Below, piece by piece: positions 24,156 through 34,291 of a stretch of DNA of 64,000 nt (position 1 is the first letter of the stretch; every line of letters begins with the position of its first letter). The notes below the pieces were generated by a model, which was given only the letters and a program-made list of their open reading frames with translations, had not been told where the DNA came from and did not search any database. The DNA is taken from assembly GCA_964408945.1 (NCBI GenBank), contig CAYPBJ010000003.1, forward strand, positions 62,001 through 126,000, given 5' to 3'. The position numbers and the translations under genes were made by a program. The DNA comes from VMCP01 sp964408945. GTDB lineage: Bacteria > Bacteroidota > Bacteroidia > NS11-12g > UBA955.

Positions 24156-25172
24156 TTAAACAGTTTTAGGGAAACGACCCTTACTGAATATCCTTCCCGC
24201 TGGCTTGCCCTTGCGCAACTTAATTTGTTCAGCCTCTGGAAGTTCCAAAATAGACTGACATTCATTTGAACAGCAATGATTGTATTTTTCAGCGCATTCA
24301 TTACATTGAATAAAAAGTAAATGACATCCTACATTAGCACAATTTATGTGAGTATCGGCAGGTTTTCCGCATTGATGACACTCAGACAAAACGTCATTGC
24401 TAACTCTTTCATGCAACCTTTGATCAAAAACAAAATTTACCCCTTTGAATTTGTTCTCTATTCCTTGCTGTTTTGTTTGATTCACGTAATTGATAATTCC
24501 ACCTTTTAAATGATACACTTCATTAAAGCCATTGTAACGCATCCAAGCGCTTGCTTTTTCACATCTAATTCCCCCGGTACAATACATCAAGATTTTCTTA
24601 TCTCTTGTATCATTGAACTCATCAATTACCAATTTTAATTCCTCTCTAAAAGTATCAGCATCCGGACAACGAGCACCATCAAATCTACCAACCTCACTTT
24701 CGTAATGGTTACGCATATCAATAACCACCGTTTCGGGGTCTTCAAGGTAATGATTCCAATCTTCAGCCTCTAAGTACCTACCAGTATCTGAGGGATTAAA
24801 ATCAGGATCATCAATTCCGTCAGCCACAATTTTATTACGCACTTTTAAATCCAACTTGATGAATGATTTTTGATTTTCTTCGATAGCTGTATTCAATCTA
24901 ATTCCGTTCAAAAAGTGAATGGTAAATAAATCCTCCCTAAAAGCTTCAAAATGAATAGTGGGCAATGCAATTTGAGCGTTAATTCCTTCTTTGGCAACAT
25001 AAACACGGCCTACAACCTCAAAGGATTTCCAACGCAAAAATAGTTCATCTCTGAACTCTTGTGGTTTATCAATCTGATAATAACGGTAGAAGGAGATGGT
25101 GGTATATTGCCGTGTATCGGCATCCATACGACGTTTTAACTCCTCCCGACTAACAATGTTTCGCAATAACAT
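24156..25172 (-). CDS. trhO: tRNA uridine-34 hydroxylase TrhO (rhodanese family)
   Basis: TrhO (YceA) hydroxylates uridine 34 of certain tRNAs with oxygen, giving ho5U. The 338-residue protein has the N-terminal acylphosphatase-like part (FYRYYQIDKPQEFRDELF, YVAKEGINAQIALP), the rhodanese domain with VVIDMRNHYESEVGRFDGA and the catalytic loop YCTGGIRCEKA, and the C-terminal cysteine-rich region (CHQCGKPADTHINCANVGC and following), which probably binds zinc. Length and order match the family. Confidence 0.94.
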   Translation of the reverse strand: MLLRNIVSREELKRRMDADTRQYTTISFYRYYQIDKPQEFRDELFLRWKSFEVVGRVYVAKEGINAQIALPTIHFEAFREDLFTIHFLNGIRLNTAIEENQKSFIKLDLKVRNKIVADGIDDPDFNPSDTGRYLEAEDWNHYLEDPETVVIDMRNHYESEVGRFDGARCPDADTFREELKLVIDEFNDTRDKKILMYCTGGIRCEKASAWMRYNGFNEVYHLKGGIINYVNQTKQQGIENKFKGVNFVFDQRLHERVSNDVLSECHQCGKPADTHINCANVGCHLLFIQCNECAEKYNHCCSNECQSILELPEAEQIKLRKGKPAGRIFSKGRFPKTV

Positions 25173-25201
25173 GGTGGGGGTAGTAAATTTCCCACAAAGA
25201 T

Positions 25202-25231
25202 AAAAAAAAGAGGGAGCCTTGGCCCCCTCTT
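25202..25231 (-). terminator. Intrinsic terminator after the Omp28-like gene
   Basis: On the minus strand AGAGGG and CCCTCT (25230-25225 with 25214-25209) pair, the GCC/GGC inside extends the stem, and a run of eight T follows. It lies 26 bases past the stop of the upstream T9SS cargo gene and before the trhO start. Confidence 0.8.
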
Positions 25232-25256
25232 CTAAAAAAATCGTCTTTTGATAGGA

Positions 25257-27302
25257 TTAGTGTTTAACCACCAATTTGGTATTCAATGTTGAAGTAGCAG
25301 ATTTAACGCTAACCATATACATACCTTCGCTCCAATCAGAAGTATTTACTTGCAATGAACCGTTATTCATGGTGGTGCTCATAACTACTTGTCCTTGGAT
25401 ATTGGTAATTACCACTTCGGAAGAAACATTGGCTAAATCAGATGCTTTGATTTCAAATGCATCGTTTGAAGGATTAGGATATACTAAAACTCCGCTTTCA
25501 ACACTTTCAACAGATGCCAATGCAATTGCAAAAGTCTGAGATTGAAGTACTTCTTTAGTTACTGCGTCTTGTACGAAAACTACCACGTGCATATCATCCC
25601 AAGTTTCAACACTATTCTCAGAATTATGATTGATGTGTTGTGCTGTAGAACCATCTAAAGGCAAGCGGTAATTCCCTTGGAAAGTAAAACTTAACTTCTG
25701 ATTTACAGGTGTACCGCGAGTCAATCCAGTTAAACCAAAACCTGTACTGTTTGGCATCATTTTTTTCATTACATCTTCAAATTCCTTTTCACCGTTTGTC
25801 TTTTTATTAGCATAAGTCATACCCTCAGTTATAACTGCAAACAGTTTTAAATTAGAAGAGGTGTAGTCTACCAAAGGATTCAGGGTTATATCAGCGGTAA
25901 TGGTATTTTTCCAAGTATTAGTTGCTGTACCAGAAATTTCTAAGAACGCAGGCTTAGCAGCAAAGCCATCGTACAACGCAGTGCTATATGAACCAGCATT
26001 TCCGTCCCATCCACCATCAACTTCCATGCGAGGAACTGAATTTACACCATAAAAAGCTACACGGTTTCTAACTTCTTGTGTGCAATATGGATCACCTGTA
26101 CCAGGCCAGTTAACTTGATATTTAATTGTTGAATGGTTTGATTTACCAGCGATTACATTGTTAAAGTTGATATTACCTGCTGTGCATGGACCGCATGTGG
26201 ATGATGTAAATACTTCATGCAAAATTTTACGCTGAGCCACTTTATCAACAACAGTAACAGTCTTTGAAATAGAATTTGTACCCAATGCATCTGCTGAACC
26301 GTTTACCTCAATTACACGAGCAACTACGGTGTATTTACCTAAGTTAGCAGGATTCCATTTGGTATTAAAGGTCATTGTTTTAGTTGCACAAGCCGCGATA
26401 TTTAGTCCAGTAAAATCCTCAACTACTTCAGTTCCACCGTCTACAGCGTAACCTAATTTCATTGAAGTGATAGCTTTTCCTCCCAAATTCTTTACATCAA
26501 AATTCAAAGAAAATGGTGCTCCACTAATCAACATATATTCGTCTAGTGCTAAACTTACTGCATCAGCATTATTGTCTGCTAAAGTGCCTGGTGCTATTGT
26601 GTAGTATACGTTATCCACTGAAGCAGGATCATTTCCAGACTTCATTTCATAGTTAGACATACCATTTCCGCTTGTTGCATCAATTTGATAACCAACGGTC
26701 AATTTGGTTGTTCCACTGCACTGTGCACTACCTGTAGAACAATACCAACGTTGATCTACCAGATAAATATTATTGGTTCCTTCTTCAAGTACTACGCTAA
26801 AATAAACCCAACCACTTTGAATGTTGGCTTCAGTAGCTGATGTAAACTGAATAAAGTGCTGACGTTTTCCGTTAGTGCCGAAAGTTTTAGTCAAAATATA
26901 ATCGCTCGCAGTTTTTATTTCAGCTCCCCATACAACCACTGATTTATCAGGAATTGAAGCTGATGGCAAACTTGAAGGCGTAGCACTTGGAGCTGCTGCA
27001 GTAGATGCAACATCAAATGTTATAATACCCGTGCTAGAAACCTTATATTGAGTAACTGCTTCACCATTAAAATAAAACGTGAACGGAATCGTCTGATTTC
27101 CAGTCCATGCGTTTGTTTGTGGTCCAGTCAAAAGGGTTGTCCAACCTGTAGCTCCACCCCCAGCCGGTGGGTACTCAGGATCTACATTCAATCCGCCTGG
27201 ATTGCCAGTACCAGTGCAGGGAACCATATGATAACCTGTAACCTGGGCGTTTAGCGACAATAAACCAAATGCCGCTACAAAACTTAGTATTATTTTTTTC
27301 AT
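25257..27302 (-). CDS. Omp28-like secreted protein with T9SS sorting domain
   Basis: A 681-residue exported protein. A signal peptide ends in SLNAQ at residue 20. The first 240 residues form beta-rich modules, followed by an Ig-like stretch (about 245-352). An Omp28/thioredoxin-fold domain starts at about 358 with RKILHEVFTSSTCGPC; the CxxC pair is Cys370 and Cys373, so disulfide or redox activity is possible. The final 75 residues (VYPNPSNDAFEIK ... MYMVSVKS) are a type A T9SS C-terminal sorting domain, which implies secretion across the outer membrane and surface attachment or release. It overlaps dusB by four bases and ends at a strong terminator. Confidence 0.88.
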   Translation of the reverse strand: MKKIILSFVAAFGLLSLNAQVTGYHMVPCTGTGNPGGLNVDPEYPPAGGGATGWTTLLTGPQTNAWTGNQTIPFTFYFNGEAVTQYKVSSTGIITFDVASTAAAPSATPSSLPSASIPDKSVVVWGAEIKTASDYILTKTFGTNGKRQHFIQFTSATEANIQSGWVYFSVVLEEGTNNIYLVDQRWYCSTGSAQCSGTTKLTVGYQIDATSGNGMSNYEMKSGNDPASVDNVYYTIAPGTLADNNADAVSLALDEYMLISGAPFSLNFDVKNLGGKAITSMKLGYAVDGGTEVVEDFTGLNIAACATKTMTFNTKWNPANLGKYTVVARVIEVNGSADALGTNSISKTVTVVDKVAQRKILHEVFTSSTCGPCTAGNINFNNVIAGKSNHSTIKYQVNWPGTGDPYCTQEVRNRVAFYGVNSVPRMEVDGGWDGNAGSYSTALYDGFAAKPAFLEISGTATNTWKNTITADITLNPLVDYTSSNLKLFAVITEGMTYANKKTNGEKEFEDVMKKMMPNSTGFGLTGLTRGTPVNQKLSFTFQGNYRLPLDGSTAQHINHNSENSVETWDDMHVVVFVQDAVTKEVLQSQTFAIALASVESVESGVLVYPNPSNDAFEIKASDLANVSSEVVITNIQGQVVMSTTMNNGSLQVNTSDWSEGMYMVSVKSATSTLNTKLVVKH

Positions 27303-28306
27303 ATCTCAGTAACTGCCTCAAATGTAGGAGAATTAAATAATAACTCCAACTCATTAAAGATTTCTTCTATTTCAAGAACATCCATGCTAGAAACTAAACG
27401 CATTCGAAATTCTTTAAAATGGGGAATGCCTTTGAAATAATTCGCATAATGCCTTCGCATCTCAACCATCCCCACAATAGGCCCTTTCCATTCCAACGAC
27501 TTGATAAAATGTGTTTTACAGGCTTCTAGTCGTTCCATCAACGTGGGTCCAGCCAAGGCCTGTCCCGTTTTCACAAAATGTTTAATTTCTCTGAATACCC
27601 AAGGATTACCAATACTTGCTCTTCCAATCATTACGCCATCAACGCCGTATCTATTTTTAAATTCCCACGCCTTTTCTGGGGTATCTATGTCGCCATTTCC
27701 AAAAATGGGAATGTGCATTCTTGGATTGTTTTTCACTTCACCTATTAAAGTCCAATCTGCATTGCCCTTATATAGTTGAACACGAGTTCTACCATGAATA
27801 CTGAGTGCCTTGATTCCTACATCTTGCAAACGCTCTGCAACATCCACTATATTTTTAGTTTGATCATCCCAACCCAATCTTGTTTTAACTGTTACTGGAA
27901 GGTGCGTCGCCTCAACAATTGCCTTTGTCATGGCAACCATTTTCTTCGGGTTGGTCAATATGGCAGCTCCGCCTCCTTTGCAAACTACTTTTTTTACAGG
28001 ACAACCATAGTTTATGTCAATTAAATCAGGATTTACCCTCGATGCAATTTTGGTAGCTTCTACCATTGAATCTATCTCGCCACCAAAAATTTGAATACCT
28101 ACTGGGCGCTCATATTCAAAAATATCCAATTTTTGTGTGCTCTTTGCCGCGTCTCTGATTAAACCCTCAGAACTGATAAACTCAGTGTACATAAGGTCTG
28201 CGCCGTGTTGTTTACAAACATAACGGAAAGGCGGATCGCTCACGTCTTCCATCGGAGCTAACAACAAGGGAAATTCCCCCAACGAGATATCACCAATTTT
28301 TACCAC
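27299..28306 (-). CDS. dusB: tRNA-dihydrouridine synthase DusB
   Basis: A 335-residue flavoenzyme that reduces uridines in the tRNA D-loop. It has LLAPMEDVSDPPFRYVC, the FMN-binding INYGCPVKKVVCKGGGAA motif with the catalytic cysteine (CPVKKV), VTVKTRLGWD, LSIHGRTRVQLYKG and GNGDIDTPEKA. The start is a GTG at 28306. A TAAATTCG element lies at 28336-28329. The stop overlaps the start of the Omp28-like gene, an odd operon partner for a tRNA enzyme. Confidence 0.95.
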   Translation of the reverse strand: MVKIGDISLGEFPLLLAPMEDVSDPPFRYVCKQHGADLMYTEFISSEGLIRDAAKSTQKLDIFEYERPVGIQIFGGEIDSMVEATKIASRVNPDLIDINYGCPVKKVVCKGGGAAILTNPKKMVAMTKAIVEATHLPVTVKTRLGWDDQTKNIVDVAERLQDVGIKALSIHGRTRVQLYKGNADWTLIGEVKNNPRMHIPIFGNGDIDTPEKAWEFKNRYGVDGVMIGRASIGNPWVFREIKHFVKTGQALAGPTLMERLEACKTHFIKSLEWKGPIVGMVEMRRHYANYFKGIPHFKEFRMRLVSSMDVLEIEEIFNELELLFNSPTFEAVTEI

Positions 28307-28328
28307 TTTTGCAGTGCAATTTAAACAG

Positions 28329-28336
28329 CGAATTTA
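28329..28336 (-). promoter_or_regulatory. -7 promoter element of dusB
   Basis: TAAATTCG on the minus strand, 22 bases before the dusB GTG start, in the short divergent gap with the CPBP protease gene. Confidence 0.4.
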
Positions 28337-28342
28337 CAACAG

Positions 28343-29260
28343 ATGAACGCCATTTCACACAATGATTCTCAAAAGCCCCTCATGAACCTCTGGGGGCTTG
28401 CACTTTTACTCATCCTGATTTTAGCGTTCCAATTGGTGGGATATTTCATCTCATTATACGCACTATCAGCCGCATTTAGTATTGATATTGAAGAAGTTAA
28501 GTACTTAATGAACGCCCCCGATGGCTCAGCATTGGGCATAAATATTGGTCGTTTTTCAAACCTCATCCAATTTGTGATTTATATGGGCATTCCTGCGCTG
28601 ATTTTCACCGGTGCCAACAGAGTGGGATTTTCTTTTTTCGGGGGATATTCTAAGCGTTTGCAATTTCCCAAAATACTGTGGTCCATTCTGCTTGCACTTT
28701 CAGCACTGCCAGTTGTAGCAGTTTTAACCAAACTAAGTCACCAAATACCTTTACCAGATTCCATAAAAAACATGGCCGACAGTTTAACTTCAAGCAGAGA
28801 AATGCTCTTTGAAAACATGCTTGAAATGCAACGTTGGGATGAACTTCTATTTTGCATTTTTCTAGCAGCTTTTTTACCAGCACTTTTGGAAGAATATCTG
28901 TTTAGAGGAATTGTTTTAAACATTGCATTAAGTCAATACGCAAAACCAGTTACAGCTATCATCTTCCAAGCTATTTTCTTTTCATTGATGCACCTTTCTT
29001 TGTATGAATTTGCCGGGATTGCCCTCATTGGAGCCCTTTTCGGATTCATTACCTATCGGAACCAATCTGTTTGGTATAGTTCCATCGCACATTTCATTTT
29101 TAATGCTACTACCGTTTCCCTTTATTTTCTGATTCTTCGAGAATTTGAACACAGTGGAATTAAATACAATGTAGACCAACTGCTTGCAAGCGCAACCCTT
29201 GCCATTCCAGCTTCAATTTTATTGGGACTTTCAGTTTATAATCTTTCAAGAAAATCATGA
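28343..29260 (+). CDS. CPBP family intramembrane glutamic endopeptidase
   Basis: A 305-residue polytopic membrane protein of the CAAX-protease and bacteriocin-processing (Abi) family. The four motifs are seen: LLEEYLFRGIV with Glu183, Glu184 and Arg188, then FSLMHLSLYEF with its histidine, and the SSIAHFIFNATT segment with the last histidine and asparagine. At least seven hydrophobic segments are present. Substrate is unknown. It overlaps cdsA by four bases, suggesting shared transcription with phospholipid synthesis. Confidence 0.9.
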   Translation: MNAISHNDSQKPLMNLWGLALLLILILAFQLVGYFISLYALSAAFSIDIEEVKYLMNAPDGSALGINIGRFSNLIQFVIYMGIPALIFTGANRVGFSFFGGYSKRLQFPKILWSILLALSALPVVAVLTKLSHQIPLPDSIKNMADSLTSSREMLFENMLEMQRWDELLFCIFLAAFLPALLEEYLFRGIVLNIALSQYAKPVTAIIFQAIFFSLMHLSLYEFAGIALIGALFGFITYRNQSVWYSSIAHFIFNATTVSLYFLILREFEHSGIKYNVDQLLASATLAIPASILLGLSVYNLSRKS

Positions 29261-30102
29261 GTAACTTCTGGACCAGAATCATGAGCGGCACCGGACTAAT
29301 CGCCGCAACCATCACCTTATTTTATTTAGGAAGTTGGGGACTCCTTGTATTCTCCATTTTAGTTACATTAGGAGGAAACTATGAATGGTTTAAACTTCGA
29401 AAAATGCGTTTCAAATGGGGTTGGAAAGTCTCAGCATTGAATTCATTCATTACGCTATTATTGGTCCATTTAGGTGAATTCAATTGGGCAATCTATCCTT
29501 CGATTGGGGTATTGTTATATTCAATTTACTTAGCCAAAGACCATTACAGATCTGCAATAAGCCTTTTTGGAGCGCAGTTGTACCTCACCTTACCGCTTTC
29601 ACTTTTTCTAACCCTGCCCTATTGTAACTTCAACTTTAGCTTGAACAATGCAGATGAAGTTTTTAACTTTTTGATTCCTACTACACTGATGGTGTTGGTA
29701 TGGTCTTCTGATTCGTGGGCCTATGTTTCAGGTAAACTTTTTGGAAAAAACAAACTCGCTCCCAGCATTTCACCAGGAAAAACTTGGGAAGGTCTTATTG
29801 GTGGAACCCTTCTGACAGGTGCCACTGCATTCCTCATTCAAAAATACTTTTTGCACCCCCAAGGTGGATATGTAACTGATGGGTCTTGTCATCTATTTTC
29901 AGACCCATTAAAAGCCATAATTATAGGCATCTTGGTTTCTGTCTTTGGTACACTCGGAGACCTGTTCGAAAGCTCTCTAAAACGAAAAGCCCACGTGAAA
30001 GACAGTGGTAATGTCATCCCAGGTCATGGGGGTGTTTTAGATCGTTACGACGCATTTTTATTTGCAATCGTCGTTTTTACCATAGTTTACCGCTACTTAT
30101 AA
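29257..30102 (+). CDS. cdsA: Phosphatidate cytidylyltransferase
   Basis: CdsA makes CDP-diacylglycerol from phosphatidate and CTP, the branch point for all phospholipids. The 281-residue membrane protein has the family signature SDSWAYVSGKLFGKNKLAPS plus SPGKTWEGLIGG, and the C-terminal RKAHVKDSGNVIPGHGGVLDR block with the catalytic aspartates. It shares an ATGA overlap with the CPBP protease gene upstream. Confidence 0.95.
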   Translation: MSNFWTRIMSGTGLIAATITLFYLGSWGLLVFSILVTLGGNYEWFKLRKMRFKWGWKVSALNSFITLLLVHLGEFNWAIYPSIGVLLYSIYLAKDHYRSAISLFGAQLYLTLPLSLFLTLPYCNFNFSLNNADEVFNFLIPTTLMVLVWSSDSWAYVSGKLFGKNKLAPSISPGKTWEGLIGGTLLTGATAFLIQKYFLHPQGGYVTDGSCHLFSDPLKAIIIGILVSVFGTLGDLFESSLKRKAHVKDSGNVIPGHGGVLDRYDAFLFAIVVFTIVYRYL

Positions 30103-30125
30103 TAGATTCTTGGCTGTTTTTTTGG

Positions 30126-30133
30126 TAAATTCG
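30126..30133 (+). promoter_or_regulatory. -7 promoter element of sucA
   Basis: TAAATTCG, the variant -7 element, ten bases before the sucA ATG at 30143. It supports that ATG over an in-frame TTG at 30110. Confidence 0.4.
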
Positions 30134-30142
30134 CAAGAATTT

Positions 30143-32857
30143 ATGAGCCAGCATAACACCTCTTACTTACAGAATGCCGACCCCGCTGCAATTGAGTCCA
30201 TGTACCAACAGTACCAAAGTGACAAAGAAAGCGTAGATTTTGGATGGCGAAAGTTTTTTGAAGGATTTGACCTTGGAGCCCAAAAATATGAGTCGGGCGA
30301 AGTAGTTAGTGAAGATGCTGTCAAAGAAATTCAAGTGTTAAACTTGATTCACGGTTATCGCCAGCGCGGACATTTATTCAGTCAAACCAATCCCATCCGT
30401 CAACGACGAAATTACACCCCTAATTTAGATTTAGAAAACTTCGGATTGGAACAATCTGACCTAGAAAAATCATTCAATGCTGGTATTGAAATTGGATTAG
30501 GACAAGCTAAACTGAAAGATATTATTGCTAAACTCCAGAAAACTTATTGCAGCAGCATAGGTTGCGAGTTCTCTTATATTCGTGACCCAAAACGCAGAGG
30601 ATGGTTGCAAGAACGTTTTGAACAAACCCAAAATGTGCCCAATTTGACCACTGACGAGAAACGTCACTTCTTGAATAAAATCAATCAAGCAACCGTATTT
30701 GAAAATTTCCTACATAAGAAATACATCGGTCAAAAGCGTTTCTCTTTAGAAGGACTTGAGGCTTTGATCCCTGCACTTGACGCTGTTATTCAATACGGTT
30801 CTGGTTTGGGGGTTGACGAATTTGTCATTGGAATGGCTCATCGCGGTCGCTTAAATGTACTTGCCAATATTTTCAATAAAACATATTCTCAAATTTTTTC
30901 GGAATTTGAAGGAAAAGTATTCCAAGGCGGCGACTTCGACGATTTCGAAGGCGATGTAAAATACCATCTTGGTTACAGTGTTGACGTTGATACAGCCGCT
31001 GGAAAAAAAGTTCATTTGCGTTTGGCTGACAATCCTTCGCACCTAGAAGCTGTTAATCCCGTAGTAAAAGGTTTAGTTAGAGCTAAACTTGACAGCAAAT
31101 ACAATAACAACGTTGACAAGATTTGCCCCATTCTTATTCATGGTGACGCCGCTATTGCAGGACAAGGAATCATGTATGAAATCGTTCAAATGAGTGGCCT
31201 TGAAGGGTATTATGTAGGTGGAACAATGCATATTGTCACCAACAACCAAATTGGATTTACCACGAACTATCTAGATGCTAGAACATCTACTTATTGCACC
31301 GATGTTGCTAAAGTTACTTTGTGTCCAGTATTACACGTAAATGCCGATGACTTAGAAGCAGTTGTGCACGCCGTTAAATTAGCGATGGCTTACCGCAACG
31401 AATTCAATTCAGACGTTTTCATTGATTTATTGGGATATAGAAAATACGGACATAACGAAGGCGATGAACCCCGTTTCACTCAGCCCGAAATGTACAAACT
31501 GATTGATAAACACCCCAACCCTAGAGAAATCTACAAGCAACAATTGTTGCAAAGAGGTGAAATTGATGCAGAATTGGCCCGCGAAATGGAAACCCAGTTC
31601 CAAGCACTTCTTCAAGAGAAGTTCGAAGAAGCCAAAGGCGAATTCAAACCCACTCCATCCGCGGTTAAAAACACATGGGAAGGCTGGAAACATGCCGGTC
31701 CTAAAGAAATTCAAATCCCCGCAAACACCAAAGTATCCCTAGAAAAAATCAAAGCCATTGGCAATAAAATCACTCAAATACCAGAAAATAACCTACCCAT
31801 AAAAAAGGTACAATCTCTTTTTGCTGACCGTAAAAAAATGATTGAAACAGGTACAATTGACTGGGCTATGGGCGAACTTTTGGCTTATGCAACTTTGCTA
31901 GAAGAAGGACATCCCGTTCGTTTAGTTGGTCAAGACGTAGAACGTGGAACTTTTTCGCACCGCCATGCTGTAGTTAAACAAGAAGTGGGTGAACAAGAAT
32001 ACATCCCCGTAAATAACATCAGCGAAAATCAAGCAAAATTCTCCATCTACAACTCATTGTTAAGTGAATATGCGGCACTTGGCTTTGAATACGGTTACAG
32101 TACCTCTACTCCTAATGGTTTGACCTTATGGGAAGCTCAATTTGGAGACTTCTCAAACGGTGCTCAAATCATGATTGACCAATTCATTGCATCTGCCGAA
32201 GCCAAATGGAGTAAGTTCTCCGGACTTACCATGTTGCTGCCCCACGGCTATGAAGGACAAGGACCTGAGCACAGCAGTGCTCGTCCCGAAAGATATTTAC
32301 AACTTTGCGCAGGAACGAATATGCAAGTTTTGAATTGCACCACTCCGGCAAACTTGTTCCACGCATTGAGAAGACAGTTAAAACGTGAATTTACCATGCC
32401 GTTGATCATCATGACTCCAAAATCATTGTTGAGACACCCCAAATGCGTAAGCGAATTAACTGATTTAAGTGAAGGGCAATTCCAAGAGCTCATTGACGAT
32501 GCAAACGTGGGTAAAAAAGTTCGGAAAGTGTTGTTCTGCTCTGGTAAAATCTACTATGATCTTCTCGCAGAAAAAGAATCTAAAAACCATCAAGACGTAG
32601 CCATTGTGCGCATTGAACAATTGTATCCTCTACCAGAATGGCAATTAGAAGGTATTTTTAATAAATACAAAGATGCTGAATTCCTTTGGGTACAAGAAGA
32701 ACCTAAAAACCAAGGCGCGTGGTTGCATTTGCACCGTTACGACTTCCCTGTTAGCCTAAAATATGTGGGTAGAAAAAGCAGTGCAAGTCCATCAACCGGC
32801 TTCAAAAAAGTACACGATGCCGAACAAGCCGACATCGTGTCAAAAGCATTCAGTTAA
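30143..32857 (+). CDS. sucA: 2-oxoglutarate dehydrogenase E1 component
   Basis: The E1 subunit (904 aa) decarboxylates 2-oxoglutarate in the TCA cycle and hands the succinyl group to the lipoyl E2. The N-terminal helix (SYLQNADPAAIESMYQQY) that docks to the rest of the complex, LNLIHGYRQRGHL, VIGMAHRGRLNVLAN, HGDAAIAGQGIMYE (thiamine diphosphate binding), RKYGHNEGDEP and LLPHGYEGQGPEHSSAR are all present. The ATG at 30143 is chosen from the conserved N-terminus. The sucB partner is not adjacent; the next gene is convergent. Confidence 0.96.
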   Translation: MSQHNTSYLQNADPAAIESMYQQYQSDKESVDFGWRKFFEGFDLGAQKYESGEVVSEDAVKEIQVLNLIHGYRQRGHLFSQTNPIRQRRNYTPNLDLENFGLEQSDLEKSFNAGIEIGLGQAKLKDIIAKLQKTYCSSIGCEFSYIRDPKRRGWLQERFEQTQNVPNLTTDEKRHFLNKINQATVFENFLHKKYIGQKRFSLEGLEALIPALDAVIQYGSGLGVDEFVIGMAHRGRLNVLANIFNKTYSQIFSEFEGKVFQGGDFDDFEGDVKYHLGYSVDVDTAAGKKVHLRLADNPSHLEAVNPVVKGLVRAKLDSKYNNNVDKICPILIHGDAAIAGQGIMYEIVQMSGLEGYYVGGTMHIVTNNQIGFTTNYLDARTSTYCTDVAKVTLCPVLHVNADDLEAVVHAVKLAMAYRNEFNSDVFIDLLGYRKYGHNEGDEPRFTQPEMYKLIDKHPNPREIYKQQLLQRGEIDAELAREMETQFQALLQEKFEEAKGEFKPTPSAVKNTWEGWKHAGPKEIQIPANTKVSLEKIKAIGNKITQIPENNLPIKKVQSLFADRKKMIETGTIDWAMGELLAYATLLEEGHPVRLVGQDVERGTFSHRHAVVKQEVGEQEYIPVNNISENQAKFSIYNSLLSEYAALGFEYGYSTSTPNGLTLWEAQFGDFSNGAQIMIDQFIASAEAKWSKFSGLTMLLPHGYEGQGPEHSSARPERYLQLCAGTNMQVLNCTTPANLFHALRRQLKREFTMPLIIMTPKSLLRHPKCVSELTDLSEGQFQELIDDANVGKKVRKVLFCSGKIYYDLLAEKESKNHQDVAIVRIEQLYPLPEWQLEGIFNKYKDAEFLWVQEEPKNQGAWLHLHRYDFPVSLKYVGRKSSASPSTGFKKVHDAEQADIVSKAFS

Positions 32858-32861
32858 AAAA

Positions 32862-34286
32862 TTATAAGCGTTCAAACAACGCTACATTCTCAACATGGTG
32901 GGTATGCGGAAACATATCCACCGGTTGAATCTTTACCAATTTGTATTTTTCTGACAACAATTTTGCATCTCGAGCCTGTGTTGCTGGGTTGCAGCTAACA
33001 TACACAATTCTTTGGGGCTCAGATTCCAAAATTCGATTCACAACGTCAGGATGCATTCCTTCCCTTGGAGGGTCTGTGATGATGACATCGGGTTTTCCAT
33101 GGTGAGAAATAAAATCTGAGGTCAAAATATCTTTCATGTCCCCCGCAAAAAACTCGCAATTCTCTACTGAGTTCCACTGTGAATTTACTTTTGCATCCTC
33201 AATTGCTGCATCGACGTATTCAATACCCACCACTTTCTTTGCCTTATCTGATACATAAATTGCAATACTGCCGGTTCCAGTATACAAATCATATACTAGC
33301 TCAGATCCTGTTAAATTCGCAAAATCCCTAGTAATATCATACAAAACCTTGGCTTGAGTGCTATTGGTTTGAAAGAAACTCAATGGCTGTATTTTGTATT
33401 TTTTATCGCCCAAAGTTTCAGTCAAATAGGCATCGCCTGCAAAATAATCAACCTCTGTACCTTGCAAGGAATCATTCATTTTGGTATTCACCACATAAAC
33501 CAATGAAACCACTTTATTTTCTCCCAGCTGAGAATCCATAAAGGTAGACTTCAAATGGTTCATTACAGCTGAAATAGCTTCTTCGTCTCTGTAATAAAAC
33601 GAAACCAACACCATCCATTCGTTCTTGCTGTTGCACCTAAACATGGCGGTGCGCATCAAACCTTCGTGCAGTTGGATATCGTGAAATGAATACCCTTTTG
33701 AAACACAAAAATCTTTCAGAGACCTTTGGATTTGATTAACAAAATCGGGCATCAAATGACATTTTTCAATATCCAATATCTTGCTGAACTGCCCCGGAAT
33801 ATGAAATCCCAATGCGGGTGGTTTCTCTGAGGGATTCTCTTTATCAAAGTTCGGTACCCAAGACTTTTCACTAAAAGTCAACTCTAACTTGTTTCTATAG
33901 CTCGTCGTGTGCTCGCAACCGGCAATGGGCATCACTTCAAATTCCTCTATTCCACCCAATCGCTGCATAGAGTCAATGACTTGCTGCTGTTTAAACGCTA
34001 ATTGATCAGCATATGAGAGGTGTTGCCATTTACAGCCGCCACAGAGGGTGAAATATTCACAAAACGGTTCAATTCTAGAAGTTGATTTTTCATGAAAACG
34101 AACAATTTGTCCTTCCATGAACTTCTTTTTCTTCTGCACTACACGCACGTCAACCACATCACCTGGGGCCGCATACTTTACAAAAACTACCTGATTGTCA
34201 ACCCTACCAATGCTATGACCTTCTGCACCTGCCGAGGTAATTTCCAACTTCTCTATGAACTTGGCTAATTTCTGTCTTCTTGCCAC
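32862..34286 (-). CDS. rlmD: 23S rRNA (uracil-1939-C5)-methyltransferase RlmD
   Basis: A 474-residue class I SAM methyltransferase. An N-terminal TRAM domain (about 15-65) is followed by the 4Fe-4S ligands Cys76, Cys82, Cys85 and Cys176, the SAM site ELVYDLYTGTGSIAIYVS, IITDPPREGMHPDV and the nucleophile region YVSCNPATQARD. Family members modify U1939 (RlmD) or U747 (RlmC) in E. coli 23S rRNA; the single Bacteroidota enzyme is usually named RlmD, but the target here is not proven. It is the last gene of the minus-strand run that starts at 41689. Confidence 0.9.
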   Translation of the reverse strand: MARRQKLAKFIEKLEITSAGAEGHSIGRVDNQVVFVKYAAPGDVVDVRVVQKKKKFMEGQIVRFHEKSTSRIEPFCEYFTLCGGCKWQHLSYADQLAFKQQQVIDSMQRLGGIEEFEVMPIAGCEHTTSYRNKLELTFSEKSWVPNFDKENPSEKPPALGFHIPGQFSKILDIEKCHLMPDFVNQIQRSLKDFCVSKGYSFHDIQLHEGLMRTAMFRCNSKNEWMVLVSFYYRDEEAISAVMNHLKSTFMDSQLGENKVVSLVYVVNTKMNDSLQGTEVDYFAGDAYLTETLGDKKYKIQPLSFFQTNSTQAKVLYDITRDFANLTGSELVYDLYTGTGSIAIYVSDKAKKVVGIEYVDAAIEDAKVNSQWNSVENCEFFAGDMKDILTSDFISHHGKPDVIITDPPREGMHPDVVNRILESEPQRIVYVSCNPATQARDAKLLSEKYKLVKIQPVDMFPHTHHVENVALFERL

Positions 34287-34291
34287 TGATT

